The position numbers and the translations under genes are program-made. Shown here one piece after another: positions 34,202 to 43,413 of a DNA stretch of 64,000 nt. Position 1 is the stretch's first letter. Every line of letters begins with the position of its first letter. The DNA lies in the NCBI RefSeq assembly GCF_001570625.1, contig NZ_BBQT01000003.1, positions 62,001 to 126,000 on the forward strand. Reading direction: 5' to 3'. The DNA is from Syntrophomonas wolfei subsp. methylbutyratica. GTDB taxonomy: Bacteria; Bacillota; Syntrophomonadia; Syntrophomonadales; Syntrophomonadaceae. The notes beneath the pieces were generated by a model that did not search any database, was not told the DNA's origin, and saw only the letters and a list, made by a program, of their open reading frames with translations.

Positions 34202-35053
34202 TTAAACTATCCCGTTTCCTGGTGCTTTATAATCCAGCCGGTACAAATCCTTTCGCCGCTGCCGGAGAAGAGGCAGTTCCTGCCGCACTTGTTCCAAACG
34301 GGAAAAGTCCAGCCGGGCATGGATGATCTCTTCACCGCTCCCGGCTTCCTGAAGTATATCCCCCCAGGGGTCAACCACCAGGGAATGTCCCCAGGCCTGA
34401 TAGCTGGCGGATGGGTTCCGGGCCGGAGAGGCGGCAGCAACGAATAGCTGGTTGTCTACCGCCCGGCAGCGCATCAAGAGTTGCCAGTGGGCTGGGCCGG
34501 TGGTAGTGTTGAAAGCCGCCGGAATCACCAGCAGCTCCGCTCCTTCCAGGGCCGCAGCCCGGGCCAATTCCGGGAAACGGCAATCATAGCAAATCATCAA
34601 AGCGAATAGATGGGATCTGTAGCGGACAATAGTAATATTCTCCCCCGCAGCAAGTGTGTCTGACTCATGAAAGGAAATCCGGCCCGGGATATTGATATCA
34701 AAAAGATGGGCTTTGCGATGTCGTCCGATGAGTTCTCCCCGCTCATCAAAAACAAAGCTGCTGTTATATATTTTACCCTGGCTATCCCTTTCGATTATGG
34801 TGCCTCCCACAACGCATAAGCCGTGCTTGTGAGCCGCCGCTGCCAAAAAATCCGTACTGGGGCCGGGAAATGATTCGGCATAACGGGGAAAAAGCTCCGC
34901 CTGGTAAGGTGAATTAAAAACCTCGGGTAATATCACCATTTCCGCTCCTTCCAAGGCCGCAGCGGCAATCATTTTCTCCGCTTTTTTCAAATTCGCATCC
35001 TTATCTTTTCCTGTTTTCATCTGGCAGATGGAAAGGGATAAAGTCTTATCCAT
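34202..35053 (-). CDS. Carbon-nitrogen hydrolase (nitrilase superfamily, omega-amidase-like)
   Basis: A 283-residue amidase. The catalytic triad of the nitrilase superfamily is intact: E44 in ILPEVFNSPY, K114 in RHRKAHLFD and C155 in MICYDCRFPE. The overall pattern, with KAHLFDINIPGRISFHES, resembles Nit2-type omega-amidases that hydrolyse 2-oxoglutaramate, so a link to nitrogen or 2-oxoacid salvage is inferred. GGAGGTG lies upstream of the ATG. It converges on aroH with the YjbQ remnant between. Confidence 0.88.
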   Translation of the reverse strand: MDKTLSLSICQMKTGKDKDANLKKAEKMIAAAALEGAEMVILPEVFNSPYQAELFPRYAESFPGPSTDFLAAAAHKHGLCVVGGTIIERDSQGKIYNSSFVFDERGELIGRHRKAHLFDINIPGRISFHESDTLAAGENITIVRYRSHLFALMICYDCRFPELARAAALEGAELLVIPAAFNTTTGPAHWQLLMRCRAVDNQLFVAAASPARNPSASYQAWGHSLVVDPWGDILQEAGSGEEIIHARLDFSRLEQVRQELPLLRQRRKDLYRLDYKAPGNGIV

Positions 35054-35370
35054 CAGAACACCTCCGTTGGCAACTTGAGTAGTTGTGATTGCCCGTGTGC
35101 ATCAATAATTAAGTTTAAGATAGCGAGTTCCTTGATTCAGAATGCTTAGTCTTAAGATTGCATAAATGATAGCATGTAGGGGTATTTATGGCTACGGCAG
35201 ATATTTTGCTCTTACTCCATATGGTGCTCTTTTTAAATATTTTAACTCATTCCCAGCATAAATGAGATAAAGAATAGCGTTGTTGATATTCATAAAATGA
35301 TAAACTATACTTAACCAAATAAAAATTATCAATCCGCTTGATTTTATTAGGATTCTGGAGGATGATTTTA
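35054..35370. other. Intergenic, promoter only
   Basis: An AT-rich gap of 317 bp between the divergent amidase gene and the small gene at 35371. Apart from the promoter at 35283-35311 I see no repeat, hairpin or open frame of note. Confidence 0.5.
35283..35311 (+). promoter_or_regulatory. Sigma-A-like promoter of the 67-residue gene
   Basis: TTGATA (35283-35288), 17-bp spacer, TATACT (35306-35311), 60 bp upstream of the start codon. Ideal spacing and five of six matches in each box. Confidence 0.55.
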
Positions 35371-35574
35371 GTGAAGACTGATACTGTTATTAGAAATGAA
35401 GGAATGAAGGTTTTAATAAAGCATCTTGGTAAGGTTGATGCTGAAAGGTTTATATCCCTTATATTAAGGGAACCTTTTGATTATACCAAATGGCAAAAGG
35501 ACCTTTGGAAAGATAAAACGGTAAAAGAGATAAGCGAAGCAGCTATGGAATATAGAAGGACAGATTCTATTTAA
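35371..35574 (+). CDS. Small protein, antitoxin-like
   Basis: A 67-residue soluble protein. GTG 35371 is selected over the open frame at 35338 because CTGGAGG sits 9 bases upstream. The pattern RNEGMKVLIKHLGKVDAERFISLILREPFDYTKWQKDLWKD resembles small orphan or paired proteins annotated as antitoxins in Firmicutes and cyanobacteria; I rely on memory of the pattern, not on a search. No toxin gene is adjacent: downstream lies the 3' end of the macrolide-exporter operon on the other strand. Confidence 0.5.
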   Translation: MKTDTVIRNEGMKVLIKHLGKVDAERFISLILREPFDYTKWQKDLWKDKTVKEISEAAMEYRRTDSI

Positions 35575-35622
35575 TTATTCGGCCCCCCTAGTCCTTTCTT
35601 CCTTAACAGCTTTTTACCCGCT

Positions 35623-36804
35623 TTAATCACGGCGCAGAGCTTCTATCGGGTCCAGGTTGGCTGCCTGATTGGCGGGCAGGAGGCCAAATATAATGCCAAT
35701 GGCGGCGGAGAAGGCAAAAGCCAGTAAGACGGTAGCCCAGGAAACCAGTGGAGGCCATTGAGCCAGGGCGGATATGAGGAAGGCGCCCCCCACCCCCAGA
35801 GCCATACCGGTAATGCCTCCCAGCAGGCAGAGAACTATGGCTTCAATCAGAAACTGCAGCAAAATGTCCCGGCGGCGGGCGCCCAGGGCCATACGCAATC
35901 CAATTTCCCGGGTTCTTTCCGTTACCGATACCAGCATAATATTCATAACCCCAATTCCCCCTACCAGCAGGGAAAAGCCGGCAATTATTCCAATCACCAG
36001 GGTCATTACGCCGGTAACCTTGTTTACCGCCTGGATCTGTTGTTCCATATCCACGCCCTGGTATAGGTTCTCACTGCGGTGTCGTCTTTCCAATATCTTA
36101 ATGCTGCTCTGCATGGCGGTCTTAACCTCTGCCGGGTTGCGGGTGCCTCCCTCAATATAGGAGATGCCGCCATCAGGGTAAATATCCAGCCAGACTCGGG
36201 TGGGGATATAAACAAATTTTATTCCCATGGCAAAAGGGGAACTCTCGGCCTTAAACAGTCCGCAAACCAGCAGAGCCTGATTCCCGACAAGTATTTTTTT
36301 CCCCAGGGCGCTGCTCCGGGGGAATAGTTCCCGGGCCAATTCCTCGTCGATTACCGCCACTCTTCTTCCACTTTGACAATCACTGTCGCTAAAAAAACGC
36401 CCGGTGCTTATTTCCAGGGGATGCAAGCAGGCATAGCCTGCTTCGGTACCTGAAATCTGAGCGCTTTTAGCCTTGTTGCCCGCTTTAACCTGGGAATAGG
36501 TGTCGGCACAGGGTAGCAGGTATTCCAGCTCCGGGACATTGGCCTTTATAATCTCAATATCCTGCATGGTAAATTCTGTGCCGCTGGGAAGCTCATCCCG
36601 CCGCCAGTCCAGCCTAATCTGAAACAGGTTGCTGCCGAATTTCTCCATTTCCTTCATGATTGATTGCTGCCCGCCCTGACCCACTGCGACTACGGCAATT
36701 ACCGCCGTGATACCAATCATTATACCCAAAGTGGTAAGAATAGAACGCAGCAAGTTGGCCCTGATCGAGTCCAGAGCAACCCGTATGCTTTCACTCAGGC
36801 TCAT
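35623..36804 (-). CDS. MacB-type ABC transporter permease (FtsX family)
   Basis: A 393-residue permease: TM1 near residues 20-43 (LLRSILTTLGIMIGITAVIAVV), an outer MacB domain (about 45-260) and three C-terminal helices with VTERTREIGLRMALGARRRDILLQFLIEA. This mechanotransmission type moves substrates from the outer face rather than across the cytoplasmic membrane, working with the adaptor encoded at 37519. The gene overlaps the end of the ATPase gene by 4 bases. Substrate unknown. Confidence 0.93.
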   Translation of the reverse strand: MSLSESIRVALDSIRANLLRSILTTLGIMIGITAVIAVVAVGQGGQQSIMKEMEKFGSNLFQIRLDWRRDELPSGTEFTMQDIEIIKANVPELEYLLPCADTYSQVKAGNKAKSAQISGTEAGYACLHPLEISTGRFFSDSDCQSGRRVAVIDEELARELFPRSSALGKKILVGNQALLVCGLFKAESSPFAMGIKFVYIPTRVWLDIYPDGGISYIEGGTRNPAEVKTAMQSSIKILERRHRSENLYQGVDMEQQIQAVNKVTGVMTLVIGIIAGFSLLVGGIGVMNIMLVSVTERTREIGLRMALGARRRDILLQFLIEAIVLCLLGGITGMALGVGGAFLISALAQWPPLVSWATVLLAFAFSAAIGIIFGLLPANQAANLDPIEALRRD

Positions 36805-37526
36805 ATATCCTCACCGCCTTTGGGCAGAGGTGTCTTTTTAAGGTGCTGCGGGCTAAGTATTTCATCGGCGGTTAAGCGGCCGTCGCGAAAATGCAAAACT
36901 CGGCGGGCAAAAGCAGCTATCTCTGCTTCATGGGTAACCAGTATGATGGTGGTATTATTCCGGTGCAATGACTGGAAAATATGCATGATTTCCAGGCTGC
37001 TTGCACTGTCCAGGTTGCCGGTAGGCTCATCGGCCAGGATGATATCAGGACTGTTTACCAGAGCCCGGGCAATAGCTATGCGTTGGCACTGGCCTCCGGA
37101 AAGTTCCGCAGGGCGATGATGGATGCGATCCAGCATCCCCACCTGCTCAATACAATCAAGAGCCCGGGCCTGGCGTTTCTTGTTCTCCACTCCGGCATAA
37201 AGCATGGGCAATTCTACATTGCGCAGGGCAGTCATGCGGGGCAGCAGGTTGTAATTCTGGAAGACAAAACCGATTTTGCGGTTGCGAATACTTGCCAACT
37301 GGTCGCTGTTCATACTGCTGACTTCAATTCCCCCCAGCCAGTAAGTTCCTGAACTGGGGGTGTCCAGGCATCCCAATACATTCATCAAGGTAGATTTGCC
37401 GGAACCGGAAGGACCCATTACGGCGACAAAATCTCCCCCCTCAATATGCAGGCTTACTTCCTGCAGGGCATGAACCGGGTTGGACTGAGGACGATAAATC
37501 TTGTTTATCCGCTCCATTTTAATCAT
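36801..37526 (-). CDS. ABC transporter ATP-binding protein, MacB/LolD type
   Basis: A 241-residue ATPase with Walker A GPSGSGKSTLM, Q-loop NYNLLPRMTALRNVELPMLYAG, signature LSGGQCQRIAIARALVNSP and Walker B IILADEPTGNLDS. ATG 37526 is used rather than the longer frame from 37583: AAAGGATG precedes it and it overlaps the adaptor stop by 8 bases, showing coupling. The order adaptor-ATPase-permease is typical of macrolide/peptide exporters. Confidence 0.95.
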   Translation of the reverse strand: MIKMERINKIYRPQSNPVHALQEVSLHIEGGDFVAVMGPSGSGKSTLMNVLGCLDTPSSGTYWLGGIEVSSMNSDQLASIRNRKIGFVFQNYNLLPRMTALRNVELPMLYAGVENKKRQARALDCIEQVGMLDRIHHRPAELSGGQCQRIAIARALVNSPDIILADEPTGNLDSASSLEIMHIFQSLHRNNTTIILVTHEAEIAAFARRVLHFRDGRLTADEILSPQHLKKTPLPKGGEDI

Positions 37527-38820
37527 GTTTCTCATCCTTTGAGAAGGTGGCAGGCGTAGTTGTCCGCCGTACCTTATCCCCATTCTTAAGCTGTTTCGGC
37601 GGGTCTAAAATAAGCAAGTCGCCCGGCTTTAACCCTTTTGTTACCTCCAGCTGCAGCTCGCCTTCCACACCGATAGTTACTGTCTGCAACCGGGCTTTGC
37701 CATCATCATAAATCCATACCTGCTTCTTTCCCCGGTTTTCTTGTAAAGCCTCATAGGGAATTACCAGCCGTTTTTTAGCGGTTACGCTGATAATCTCCAA
37801 ATCCACCGAATAACCAGGTTTCAAGCGTCCGGATTTATCCTCTACGCTGACCCCGACCGCTACTTCCACCTGGCGGGTATTGTTCACTTCTTTTGTCCGG
37901 GCCAGGCCGGCTACTTCGCTCACTTTTCCGGCAAATATCTTTTCTGGCAGAGCGGCGGCTTCTATAAGCACTTTTTGACCAGGTTTCACCCGGGCCGCAT
38001 CGGCTTCACTTACGCCAACTTTAACCTGCAGGCGTTCAGGCTGTCCAATGCTTATAAATATGTCTCCGGCCTTAATCATGTCGCCGGGACGCTTTTCTAT
38101 ATTAAGTATTACTCCATTCATCTCAGCTTTTATTGTGTACCGGGCCAATTCTTCCTCGGCCGCCTGTACGGCGCTTTGTGCCTTGCTCAAATTAGCTTCG
38201 GCCGCCTGGCGTTCTGCTGCCCGGGGGCCGTGGCAGAGGATATCGTATCTTTTCTGAGCTTTAAGAAAAGCCGCTTCTTGGACCAGCAACTCCTGGCGGG
38301 CTGTCTCCATTTCCTGGGCACTGATAGCTCCCGCAGCGCAGAGAGCTTCTTTTCGCTCCCAAGTTTTCCGTTTATTATCACAGGTTATTTTCGCCTCTTC
38401 AAATTCTGCCTGGCCTATAGCCAAATCCTCTGCGGATGGATTTACCAGCTCTTTGTAGCGCAGTTCTTCCGAAGCCAGAGCGGCTAAAGCATCAGCCAGC
38501 GACCTTTCTTCCGCCGGGCAATCCAAAACCGCCAGTAGTTGTCCCGCCTTAACCCGTTCTCCGGTTTTTACATATAACTGCTTTAATATCCTGCTTTCCT
38601 GGGCAACTGCCTCCTGTTTTTCTTGTAGTTCTATTCTACCGCTGGCATATACTTTTTCTCCTAACACTTTTTCTTCCACTTTGGTGGTATGTACCAGCGT
38701 ACCGGAATATTTATGATTGCGCCACAGGTTTAAACCGCTTATCAGAGCGACAGCTATTATAATAAGCGCAATTTTGAATATGGTTGTTTGGCAAATTGTT
38801 CTAATATTGAAGGCCGGCAT
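37519..38820 (-). CDS. HlyD/MacA-type efflux adaptor
   Basis: A 433-residue periplasmic-adaptor-like protein: N-terminal membrane anchor (about residues 15-33), barrel strands (VYASGRIELQEKQEAVAQESRILKQLYVKTGERVKAGQLLAVLD), a long coiled-coil hairpin (residues 95-215, many Ala/Glu/Lys) and the returning lipoyl half YTIKAEMNGVILNIEKRPGDMIKAG. ATG 38820 has AAGGGG upstream; the longer frame from 38844 has no site. It pairs with the ATPase and permease that follow. Confidence 0.92.
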   Translation of the reverse strand: MPAFNIRTICQTTIFKIALIIIAVALISGLNLWRNHKYSGTLVHTTKVEEKVLGEKVYASGRIELQEKQEAVAQESRILKQLYVKTGERVKAGQLLAVLDCPAEERSLADALAALASEELRYKELVNPSAEDLAIGQAEFEEAKITCDNKRKTWERKEALCAAGAISAQEMETARQELLVQEAAFLKAQKRYDILCHGPRAAERQAAEANLSKAQSAVQAAEEELARYTIKAEMNGVILNIEKRPGDMIKAGDIFISIGQPERLQVKVGVSEADAARVKPGQKVLIEAAALPEKIFAGKVSEVAGLARTKEVNNTRQVEVAVGVSVEDKSGRLKPGYSVDLEIISVTAKKRLVIPYEALQENRGKKQVWIYDDGKARLQTVTIGVEGELQLEVTKGLKPGDLLILDPPKQLKNGDKVRRTTTPATFSKDEKHD

Positions 38821-38859
38821 TTGCAATTCACCCCTTGCTGTCAAGCATTGCTTTTAATA

Positions 38860-39572
38860 CTAGCCGTATAAGTTGCTTATGGATGCTGCGCCGAAATAGC
38901 TGCTGGCCAGGGCATAGATTAGCCAGAGCAGGAAAATATAGCTGCCTACCTTCTTGACTTCGCTTTTCATCAGTATGGCTCCTCCCAGCGCTGCCAGGTA
39001 CAGGCTCCACAAGATAAAGGGATTAATCTGGGCCGCCAGCAAGGCTGGAAAAGTATAGGTATCGGGAGGGAATAAGAGATAAAGGCTGATGGAAATGCTG
39101 CCGAAGTTTTCTGCCGGGGTCGTCAGCCCTAGGGCAAGACCTATCAGGGAAGATAAGAGCAGGGGCAGGTAGGCATAGACAGAGACCGAAAACAGCTTGC
39201 GGTACGGTACCTTATCCCCGGCCAAGGCGTTGAACAACTTGAGCAACAGGGCCACTATCAGAGCAAACAAAAGCGGTGTCAGCAAAGCCCCCGCTATACC
39301 GCCGATGATTGCAGCGTTAGCTGCCATATCAAGGGCTTCCGGACTGGAAAGAGCCGGGTTGTCCGGCATCTGCTGCATCTTTATGATGCCATATGCTTTA
39401 TTTTGGAGAGCAGGGGCAGGGTCGCCGCCAAACTGACAAGTGAGATTACAAGCAGAGCCGCGAGCCAGGAATGATTACGTTCCAGCTCGGTAAAAACCCG
39501 GCTCGGGCTGGTAAAAATAAGGGAAAATTTCTGCCCCAGGGACAGGGTTCCGCTATCGCTTTCCAATTCCAT
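38860..39572 (-). pseudogene. YIP1 family membrane protein, split by a frame change
   Basis: Two consecutive frames make one YIP1 protein. The first (39381-39572, 63 residues) holds LGQKFSLIFTSPSRVFTELE and TM1; the second (38860-39378, 172 residues) begins MQQMPDNPALSSPEALDMAANAAI and holds the remaining four helices. They are joined as TAA-AG-ATG, so a one-base insertion or two-base deletion disrupts the gene, or it has become a coupled two-gene pair. A sequencing error cannot be excluded. It is upstream of the adaptor gene and on the same strand; YIP1 proteins often accompany MacAB-type exporters. Confidence 0.75.
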
Positions 39573-39642
39573 AATAATCCTCCTCCTATATTTTTGCTTA
39601 AACCAACAGTTTTTTCACAGGTAAAACTATATTTGTTGCCCC

Positions 39643-40098
39643 CTACTTTTCCGACTGCTCCCGCAGTTTGGGCGAATTAAAGAATATTCCGCCTACCTGA
39701 TGGGCTTCATTATCGTCAAAGATCATGGTTACCAGCACATCCTCGCTCTCATCAGTAAACTTGGCATTATAACGCACTACCAGGTATTTCTGCTCCTTCT
39801 GGGAAGTTTTGACCGCATCCTTGAACTTTTTGGAACCGGGGACATAATCGCCTATCTTCCCCCGGATCATTTCATTGCCTTCCTTCATTTTATCCTCGCT
39901 GACCACTGTTTTGAATTGACTGTTGGTATTGGCAATATACTCTTCATAATTATCCTCATTGTAGGCCAGCAGCATTTTTTCCGTTATCTCATCGGCATAT
40001 TCTCTTACTGCTTTGCTGTCCACCTTATTCCCGCAAGCCGCCAAAGAACAAAGCATTATTACGCCCAGCACTAATAAAGCCAGTTTTCTCCAGGCCAT
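39643..40098 (-). CDS. DUF3887 lipoprotein
   Basis: A 151-residue secreted lipoprotein. The lipobox LAAC gives a modified cysteine at residue 22, after MAWRKLALLVLGVIMLCS. The mature part has YADEITEKMLLAYNEDNYEEYI and ends in beta strands, as in DUF3887/NTF2-like domains. GGAAGG lies about 11 bases upstream of the ATG. It probably leads the same minus-strand transcript as YIP1 and the exporter; a role in envelope sensing is inference. Confidence 0.78.
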   Translation of the reverse strand: MAWRKLALLVLGVIMLCSLAACGNKVDSKAVREYADEITEKMLLAYNEDNYEEYIANTNSQFKTVVSEDKMKEGNEMIRGKIGDYVPGSKKFKDAVKTSQKEQKYLVVRYNAKFTDESEDVLVTMIFDDNEAHQVGGIFFNSPKLREQSEK

Positions 40099-40209
40099 TA
40101 ACCATTCATCCTTCCTTATTCTTTTACTTGCCGTCTTCTCTTATCAAAACCCTTTACTTGATTTAAAACACCACCCCCAGGAAATTGGATTTTAAGCACT
40201 GTAAGAATA

Positions 40210-41346
40210 TTAATAAAAGAGCAAAAGCTCCATAAGCGAACCCAGGAGAAAGAAGGCCGCAATTAGCGAGGCTATTAGTATATAGGCTTTTATGTTTCCA
40301 TAATTCAAACCCCAGGCGATGCCGAAGCGTTTTTCCACAAACAAGGCCGGATCACGGGGATTGAAATAAAGCAGCCCTCCAATCCAGTCTTTATCATCAT
40401 CCAGGGCCATGTCGATATCCTGGCAATAAGTGACTGACCCCGTATTAAGCCTGCTCCCGCCCTGACCGGTCCATACCGCCATAAAGAGGATATCCAGCAA
40501 AACAAGAATTATGAGCAGCGGTTGGACAAATAACAAGACCGGTACATTGACCGGGATAAGCTGCAGTACGAACAGGTTTAACAGGCTAATTACCAGTAAG
40601 ATAAGAATATTCAAAAAGATAATGTTGGCACCCCAGCGAAAACGGAAAATGCGGTTTCTTTCCCGGGAATCTGCTGGATTAAGTGTACTAATTTGCAGCT
40701 TTGACCATCCCACCGCCTGATAGAGCAAAAACATGAATCCCGTAATAAAGATTTGCACCAGAGGAAAAAGGAAGACCAGTCCCCAGGTTTTAAACACCCC
40801 TCCATCAATTTCACCTTGAGCATTCCAATGGCTAGGTACCACTATAGGCAGTTCATCATAAGCCAGATAACCCGCCAGCAGGTTAAAGCCGATAATAAAC
40901 AGCGGTATTATAAACCATGTTTTTGCGGGTAGGGGCCGCTTGCTTTTGTCGCTTCTGAAACTGGTATCCACCATTACTACTTGCTTCCTGTTCAGCATAT
41001 GAGCTTCGTTGGCCTGCTTAAATTGCATAACCCTCTGGTGGCTCAGGTAGTATAGCCAGGCAGATAAAAGCAAAAAAACTATTAGCCCGCCCAATAATAT
41101 AGCGTTGTTTGGAAATTTAGCCAGGATTACGCAGAACAAGAGGGTATAAAACCCGCAAAGCGATAAGTAATTTCTTAAATAGGCCTTTTTGAAATCATCC
41201 AGTCTTAAATCACCGAGCAGGTTTTCCGGCAAGCGGACGCCGAAAAAAATCTCCCGGCGTACAATCTGAGGCGTGACCAGTTTTATGATAAAAAGGATAA
41301 GGATAAATACTATCACTATGGCCCAGATTATCATTTCATAGTTCAT
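40210..41346 (-). CDS. DUF1648 domain membrane protein
   Basis: A 378-residue membrane protein with about nine helices in three groups (residues 5-25, 67-105, 145-170, 195-225, 245-300, 350-375). The DUF1648 mark is ELPIVVPSHWNAQGEIDGGVFKTWG, which precedes a helix pair; the segment IGGLLYFNPRDPALFVEKRFGIAWGLNYGN is typical of the related DUF5808-like C-terminus. The ATG 41346 start has AAGGAG at 7 bases and overlaps the regulator's TGA, so it is the target of the GntR gene. Function of the family is unknown; several sit near immunity or envelope-stress genes. Confidence 0.82.
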   Translation of the reverse strand: MNYEMIIWAIVIVFILILFIIKLVTPQIVRREIFFGVRLPENLLGDLRLDDFKKAYLRNYLSLCGFYTLLFCVILAKFPNNAILLGGLIVFLLLSAWLYYLSHQRVMQFKQANEAHMLNRKQVVMVDTSFRSDKSKRPLPAKTWFIIPLFIIGFNLLAGYLAYDELPIVVPSHWNAQGEIDGGVFKTWGLVFLFPLVQIFITGFMFLLYQAVGWSKLQISTLNPADSRERNRIFRFRWGANIIFLNILILLVISLLNLFVLQLIPVNVPVLLFVQPLLIILVLLDILFMAVWTGQGGSRLNTGSVTYCQDIDMALDDDKDWIGGLLYFNPRDPALFVEKRFGIAWGLNYGNIKAYILIASLIAAFFLLGSLMELLLFY

Positions 41347-41732
41347 CTTTCTGCTCCTTGAGAATAACTGCGATATATCTCGCCTATTTCCAACTGCAGC
41401 TCCTCTTCCGTCATGCCCTTGCAAAATGCCTGGGCTATCAGGGGATTAATCTCTTCCCGCAGCCTGAACTTGAAATCATCTTCCGCCATGTTTTCCAGGC
41501 TGTTTATTACCGCGCCTTTCCTTCTGTCCATGAGAATAAAGCCATCGTCCTTTAGAAGACTGTACGCTTTATTGACGGTATGCAGGTTGATTCCGATGTC
41601 TTGAGCCAGCTGGCGTACGGAGGGCAGTTCTTCCCCTTCTTTCAGCTCGCCCCTGGCAATGCCGGCAATAATCTGCTGCTTCAATTGGATATATATCGGG
41701 ATATCGGATTGAAAATCAATAGCCAAGAACAT
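41343..41732 (-). CDS. GntR family regulator, YtrA type (first)
   Basis: A 129-residue winged-helix regulator. The DNA-binding half is IYIQLKQQIIAGIARGELKEGEELPSVRQLAQDIGINLHTVNKAYSLLKDDGFI, and the short C-terminal helix pair is that of the YtrA subfamily, which represses ABC transporter or membrane-protein operons. GGAGG precedes ATG 41732. Overlaps the DUF1648 gene by 4 bases. The operator candidate at 41766-41786 lies on its promoter, suggesting self-repression. Confidence 0.93.
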   Translation of the reverse strand: MFLAIDFQSDIPIYIQLKQQIIAGIARGELKEGEELPSVRQLAQDIGINLHTVNKAYSLLKDDGFILMDRRKGAVINSLENMAEDDFKFRLREEINPLIAQAFCKGMTEEELQLEIGEIYRSYSQGAER

Positions 41733-41765
41733 TTTATCCTCCTGCTGCTGCCCTAGTATGTCATC

Positions 41766-41804
41766 TGTTATATAAAATCTATAACAACTATATTATGTTG
41801 TCAA
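41766..41804 (-). promoter_or_regulatory. Promoter and operator of the first GntR operon
   Basis: On the minus strand TTGACA (rc of 41799-41804), 17-bp spacer, TAGATT (rc of 41776-41781). A perfect inverted repeat TGTTATA (41766-41772) / TATAACA (41780-41786), 7-bp spacer, covers the -10. Confidence 0.7.
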
Positions 41805-41888
41805 TATCCTGAGAGCAAAGCTATGCCAAATTTATTGGGCATTGCGCAAGGATAGCTATGGTATTTTAAAACCCGTTCTGAAAGACAT

Positions 41889-42554
41889 TTAGAAATCCCT
41901 GGCTTCATACCAGCGCAGGGAGATAATAAGCGACAAGGCCAGCAGGAGCAGCAGCAGGCCAGCCCCTGCCGCCAGCAAGACTGCAGGTTGGGAAACTGCC
42001 GCATTAATCAGGAATTGGGCCCATTCGGCCTCGCACCTGTCCATAATAAAGCCTTTAATCCATACCGGAGCAAAGAACAGCAGCATGAAAACTATAACTA
42101 TGCCTACTCGGGCCGCCTGGTTGCTGAATATCAGGTTCACCGGCATAACAATCGTCAGGGTTAATGCCGCCATCAGCAAAACGATAGCGGCATCCATCCC
42201 GCTCATTAGTCGTATGGATAGGGGCAGGGGCAGTAAGTTTATTATGAGTCCCAGGATAGCGGCCACAGCCAGAGCCAGCAAGGTCAGGATCAGGGCAGTC
42301 AAATATTTGGAAAGTATTATTTCATGCCGCTTGGCCGGCAAACTGTTCAAGAGTATGTCGGAATTATTTTTGAATTCCGCCATCAGCGCTCCCATGATCA
42401 GGATATAGGTAGCACCGTAACCAGCCATAATATATATGAATTTATCAAATGGCGGGGTCATGGAGAAAATAACGATAATGGCCAGCAGGTAGGTCATCGC
42501 CCAAATAATCGAACTTTTTAAAACCAGCAGATCCTTCAATAGCAGTTTAAACAT
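41889..42554 (-). CDS. ABC-2 type transporter permease
   Basis: A 221-residue permease with six hydrophobic segments (about residues 17-33, 40-60, 85-112, 122-142, 150-168, 190-215). The N-terminus MFKLLLKDLLVLKSSIIWA and the NSDILLNSLPAKRHEIILSKYL loop are typical of ABC-2 permeases partnered with YtrA-regulated ATPases. ATG overlaps the ATPase stop by 8 bases. The substrate is not readable; this family includes bacteriocin-resistance pumps. Confidence 0.85.
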   Translation of the reverse strand: MFKLLLKDLLVLKSSIIWAMTYLLAIIVIFSMTPPFDKFIYIMAGYGATYILIMGALMAEFKNNSDILLNSLPAKRHEIILSKYLTALILTLLALAVAAILGLIINLLPLPLSIRLMSGMDAAIVLLMAALTLTIVMPVNLIFSNQAARVGIVIVFMLLFFAPVWIKGFIMDRCEAEWAQFLINAAVSQPAVLLAAGAGLLLLLLALSLIISLRWYEARDF

Positions 42555-43413
42555 GGTGATGCCCCCTTACATAAAAAACCATAATCTCGTCCAGACCCGG
42601 CGACTCCAGCAACACCCCATCGCCAAAAAACTGGCGTATACCCCGGGGATCGGCACTTAAACCCTCAAAGCCGTAGTGATTCTTGCGCAAGCCGATAAAC
42701 ATTTTTTCCGCCTCCGGGCTTAGCTGTTCTAAAGCCCCCTTTACCAGCACATGTCCCTGCAGCATTTCGTCCTTACTCTGGCAGAGCACGATTCGACCCT
42801 GGTTGATGAAACAGATATAATCCGCCACCCGTTCTAAATCAGTAGTGATATGGGTGGAGAACAGCACGCTTTTGTTTTCTTCTACCAGCAATTGCTGCAG
42901 GATATCCATCAATTCGCTGCGGAAAACCGGATCCAGCCCGGAAGTGGGTTCATCCATAAGCAGGAACTCTGCAGCATGGGAGAGGGCTATGGCCAGGCCG
43001 AATTTGGTGCGCATACCGCGGGAGAGGTTTTTCAACTTTTTGTGGGGCGGCAGGTCAAAGTCCCGTAAATGTTGTTGAAAGGCTTTTTCATCCCAATCCC
43101 GGTAAAAACGGGCTACTATACGGCGGTTGTCCAGCAGGCTCAGATTCTCATAATAATGGCTTTCGTCATATACAAAAGCAATGTGCTGTTTTATTTCCTT
43201 TTCATAGTGGCGGTTATCCAGGCCAAATACCCGAATATCCCCGCCATCACGGTGCATCAGGTTCATCAGCAGTTTGATGGTGGTGGTTTTTCCTGCTCCA
43301 TTGGGACCGATAAAACCCATAATGTATCCGCGGGGTAGAGAGAAGCTGACCTTATCCAGGCGAAAGCTCCCCAGATTTTTGCTGAGTCCTTTAATTTCCA
43401 GAACATTTTCCAT
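42547..43413 (-). CDS. ABC transporter ATP-binding protein
   Basis: A 288-residue ATPase of the BcrA/CcmA type: Walker A GPNGAGKTTTIKLLM, Q-loop AFVYDESHYYENLSL, signature LSRGMRTKFGLAIALSHA and Walker B LLMDEPTSGLDP, then a C-terminal extension of about 80 residues common in drug-resistance ATPases. It starts directly at the GntR stop with GAGGG upstream and is followed by its permease. Confidence 0.95.
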   Translation of the reverse strand: MENVLEIKGLSKNLGSFRLDKVSFSLPRGYIMGFIGPNGAGKTTTIKLLMNLMHRDGGDIRVFGLDNRHYEKEIKQHIAFVYDESHYYENLSLLDNRRIVARFYRDWDEKAFQQHLRDFDLPPHKKLKNLSRGMRTKFGLAIALSHAAEFLLMDEPTSGLDPVFRSELMDILQQLLVEENKSVLFSTHITTDLERVADYICFINQGRIVLCQSKDEMLQGHVLVKGALEQLSPEAEKMFIGLRKNHYGFEGLSADPRGIRQFFGDGVLLESPGLDEIMVFYVRGHHHV

